Source: an uncultured Oscillibacter sp.
GTDB lineage: Bacteria > Bacillota > Clostridia > Oscillospirales > Oscillospiraceae
Reading direction: 5' to 3'
DNA length: 6,805 bases
NCBI GenBank assembly: GCA_948435975.1
Contig: CAOJHG010000120.1
Location: forward strand, 1 to 6,805
Under the pieces are notes generated by a model. It worked only from the letters and a program-made list of their open reading frames with translations, did not search any database and had not been told where the DNA came from. The position numbers and the translations under genes are program-made. Positions 5,807 to 6,805 of this stretch are shown piece after piece. Each line of letters begins with the position of its first letter. The stretch's first letter is position 1.

Positions 5807-6046
5807 TCAGCGTTCTTTCAGCAATTCGTCATAACTGGTGTGCAGTACGTTTCGGATGCCTCGGAGCTGCGTTGCCCGAATGTGCTGAGCGCCTCTTTCG
5901 ATTTTTACAAGGCTTTCCCGCGTAATTGCAATGCCTTCCAATTGCAGCAGCCCAACCAGCTCTGTTTGCCTGATTCCGCGCTCCATACGGATTCTCCTGA
6001 TGTTTGCCCCAATACAAATATCCTGTTTGATCTTCTGTTCCATCAT
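5807..6046 (-). CDS. Small XRE-type helix-turn-helix regulator
   Basis: 79 aa from the ATG at 6046. Nearly the whole protein is a lambda-repressor-like HTH: IGANIRRIRMERGIRQTELV (helices 1-2), then LLQLEGIAITRESLVKIERG with the recognition helix and the IERG hallmark, then ATQLRGIRNVLHTSYDELL. The stretch between helix 2 and IERG is about five residues longer than in the classical form; this LQLxGxxITRxSLxKIExG pattern is a recognised XRE variant. Start choice: GAGG (6052-6055) lies 5 bases before the ATG at 6046 and 8 before the ATG at 6043, so either is plausible. The ATG at 6079 has no ribosome site and would add an unfamily-like MDSDGFFFEAG. There is no effector domain. It lies 34 bases before comF and divergent from the sensor gene at 6374, so it could regulate either. 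Its target is not shown by the sequence. Confidence 0.8.
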   Translation of the reverse strand: MMEQKIKQDICIGANIRRIRMERGIRQTELVGLLQLEGIAITRESLVKIERGAQHIRATQLRGIRNVLHTSYDELLKER

Positions 6047-6373
6047 ACCAGCCTCGAAAAAGAACCCATCTGAGTCCATTTTGCTTTATTTTATGAAGGG
6101 CAGCCGCGGCAAAGGGACTTGTTTGGGTCCACAAAGAGCCGTGCCTGCCGCTAAACCACGGAAGCAAACAGGGAGGCCGCACGGCGAAAATGGCCAGACA
6201 AGCACGCGCTACCCAATATTTTCCAATCTATATCAGATATATTCTATTTCGGCCATGCGGAAGGAACGCTTGAAAAGAGCAAAAGAGAGGAGATGAAAAA
6301 CTTGAAATTCCTTCCTGCTTACAGTATAATAAAAGTCAATAAAAAATGAACGGTGTTCTGGGGGGAATGTCCA
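6047..6373. other. Divergent intergenic region
   Basis: About 327 bases between the XRE gene (leftward) and the sensor gene (rightward). It holds the rightward promoter at 6302-6330 and a short perfect inverted repeat TATAT-CAG-ATATA (6229-6241). Composition changes from GC-rich (6100-6210) to AT-rich (6211-6350). For the leftward XRE-comF transcript I see only a -10-like TAAAAT (complement of 6087-6092) without a well-spaced -35. No convincing protein or RNA gene is seen. Confidence 0.6.
6302..6330 (+). promoter_or_regulatory. Sigma-A promoter of the membrane sensor gene
   Basis: TTGAAA (6302-6307), exactly 17 bases, then perfect TATAAT (6325-6330). Start expected near 6337, leaving a leader of about 37 bases before the GTG at 6374. 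Confidence 0.85.
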
Positions 6374-6805
6374 GTGACAAAAAGCAAGACCACACGTTTC
6401 CTTACTGTCAGCTTAATCTTCGTTTCCGTTTTCTGCATCGTCATCTTTTGCGCTCAGACAGCCTGGATGAACGTCATCGGTTCTGATGCTATCCGAAACC
6501 TGGGCGTCATCTACATGTCCGGTATGAGCGAGCAGATTGCCACCCACTTCGGCACTACCATCAACCTCCGGCTCAGTCAGGTGGGCGCGCTGGTGGACTC
6601 CGTCCCGCCGGAACGCATCACCGGCGGCAGTGCCATGCGCGTCTCCCTGGCGCATAATGCCCGCTCAAGAGGCTTTGAATACTTGGCTTTTTGCACCAAG
6701 GACGGCGTCTTCGAGATGATCTACGGCCCTGAAGTAGAACTGGACGCGCCGGAGATGTTCCTCCATTCTCTCAAGAGCGGCCAGGAAAAGGTTGGAGCGG
6801 GAAGA
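6374..6805 (+). CDS. N-terminus of a membrane-bound signal-transduction protein (truncated by window end)
   Basis: 144 residues visible and open to the end of the window. The reading starts at GTG 6374, preceded at 7 bases by the purine-rich GGGGGGA (6360-6366) and downstream of a consensus promoter; GTG 6353 in the same frame is less likely. A basic N-terminus (MTKSKTTR) leads into one strong membrane segment (about 9-30). The region after it should be an extracytoplasmic sensor: GVIYMSGMSEQIATHFGTTI (44-63), a likely helix, followed by NLRLSQVGALVDSV and, from residue 101, FEYLAFCTKDGVFEMIYG, which has the look of a Cache/PAS-like strand pair. In Clostridia this kind of N-terminus often precedes histidine kinase, hybrid kinase or GGDEF/EAL domains. 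None of those is visible here, so the output type is undetermined. Confidence 0.78.
   Translation, partial: MTKSKTTRFLTVSLIFVSVFCIVIFCAQTAWMNVIGSDAIRNLGVIYMSGMSEQIATHFGTTINLRLSQVGALVDSVPPERITGGSAMRVSLAHNARSRGFEYLAFCTKDGVFEMIYGPEVELDAPEMFLHSLKSGQEKVGAGR

Noticed and set aside
6103..6151. Possible structured RNA (GCGGCA 6106-6111 with TGCCGC 6146-6151, GGAC 6115-6118 with GTCC 6127-6130)
   Set aside because: The stems are short and enclose unpaired sequence. No known riboswitch, tRNA or T-box landmark is visible.
6293..6349. 18-codon ORF (MKNLKFLPAYSIIKVNKK) preceded by GAGGAG
   Set aside because: It overlaps the whole sensor promoter, so the predicted transcript would start inside it, and its ribosome site is too close to the ATG. 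Probably chance.
6367..6500. ATG at 6367 as the start of the rightward gene
   Set aside because: It is in a different frame from the long open reading and reaches a stop in about 40 codons without a membrane segment.

Overview
The window looks like chromosomal DNA of a fairly GC-rich low-GC-phylum (Firmicutes/Clostridia) gut anaerobe, most likely in or near the Oscillospiraceae (Oscillibacter / Flavonifractor-type relatives). This rests on the gene families (M56/BlaI pair, ComF, MreB/Mbl, glutamine-dependent NadE), strong Shine-Dalgarno sites, textbook TTGaca-17-TATAAT promoters and intrinsic hairpin-plus-T terminators. The taxon is an inference; no rRNA or marker alignment was possible. I see no mobile element, CRISPR array, tRNA or rRNA.

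Layout. 1-829 (+): 3' part of glutamine-dependent NAD+ synthetase (nadE), cut by the window start. 845-876: hairpin between convergent genes, which terminates the leftward transcript. 888-3833 (-): a two-gene operon made of a BlaI/MecI-type repressor (3477-3833) followed by an 861-aa membrane protein (888-3473). That protein joins a BlaR1-like M56 zinc protease to an intact extracellular M23 (LytM) peptidase and a duplicated C-terminal module. The operon has a consensus promoter (3879-3907) carrying two similar operator dyads. 3926-3958: terminator of the preceding gene. 3966-4985 (-): a stand-alone mreB/mbl-type actin gene with its own promoter at 5064-5092. 5095-5772 (-): ComF-type phosphoribosyltransferase. 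5807-6046 (-): small XRE-type HTH regulator, probably cotranscribed with comF. 6047-6373: divergent intergenic region with a strong rightward promoter at 6302-6330. 6374-6805 (+): N-terminus of a membrane signal-transduction protein cut by the window end.

How the genes may work together. The centre of the window has a cell-envelope theme: an MreB-type cytoskeletal protein, then a repressor and a membrane protease that resemble the BlaI/BlaR1 beta-lactam sensing pair. In BlaR1 the extracellular C-terminus is a penicillin-binding sensor. Here that place is taken by a peptidoglycan-hydrolase fold with all metal and catalytic residues present. No beta-lactamase or PBP gene follows. The simplest reading is a self-regulated envelope-sensing unit in which sensor and effector are one polypeptide. 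M23/M56 combinations are, to my recollection, already known as an annotation category in Clostridia, so the architecture is probably not new, but I know of no described function for it.
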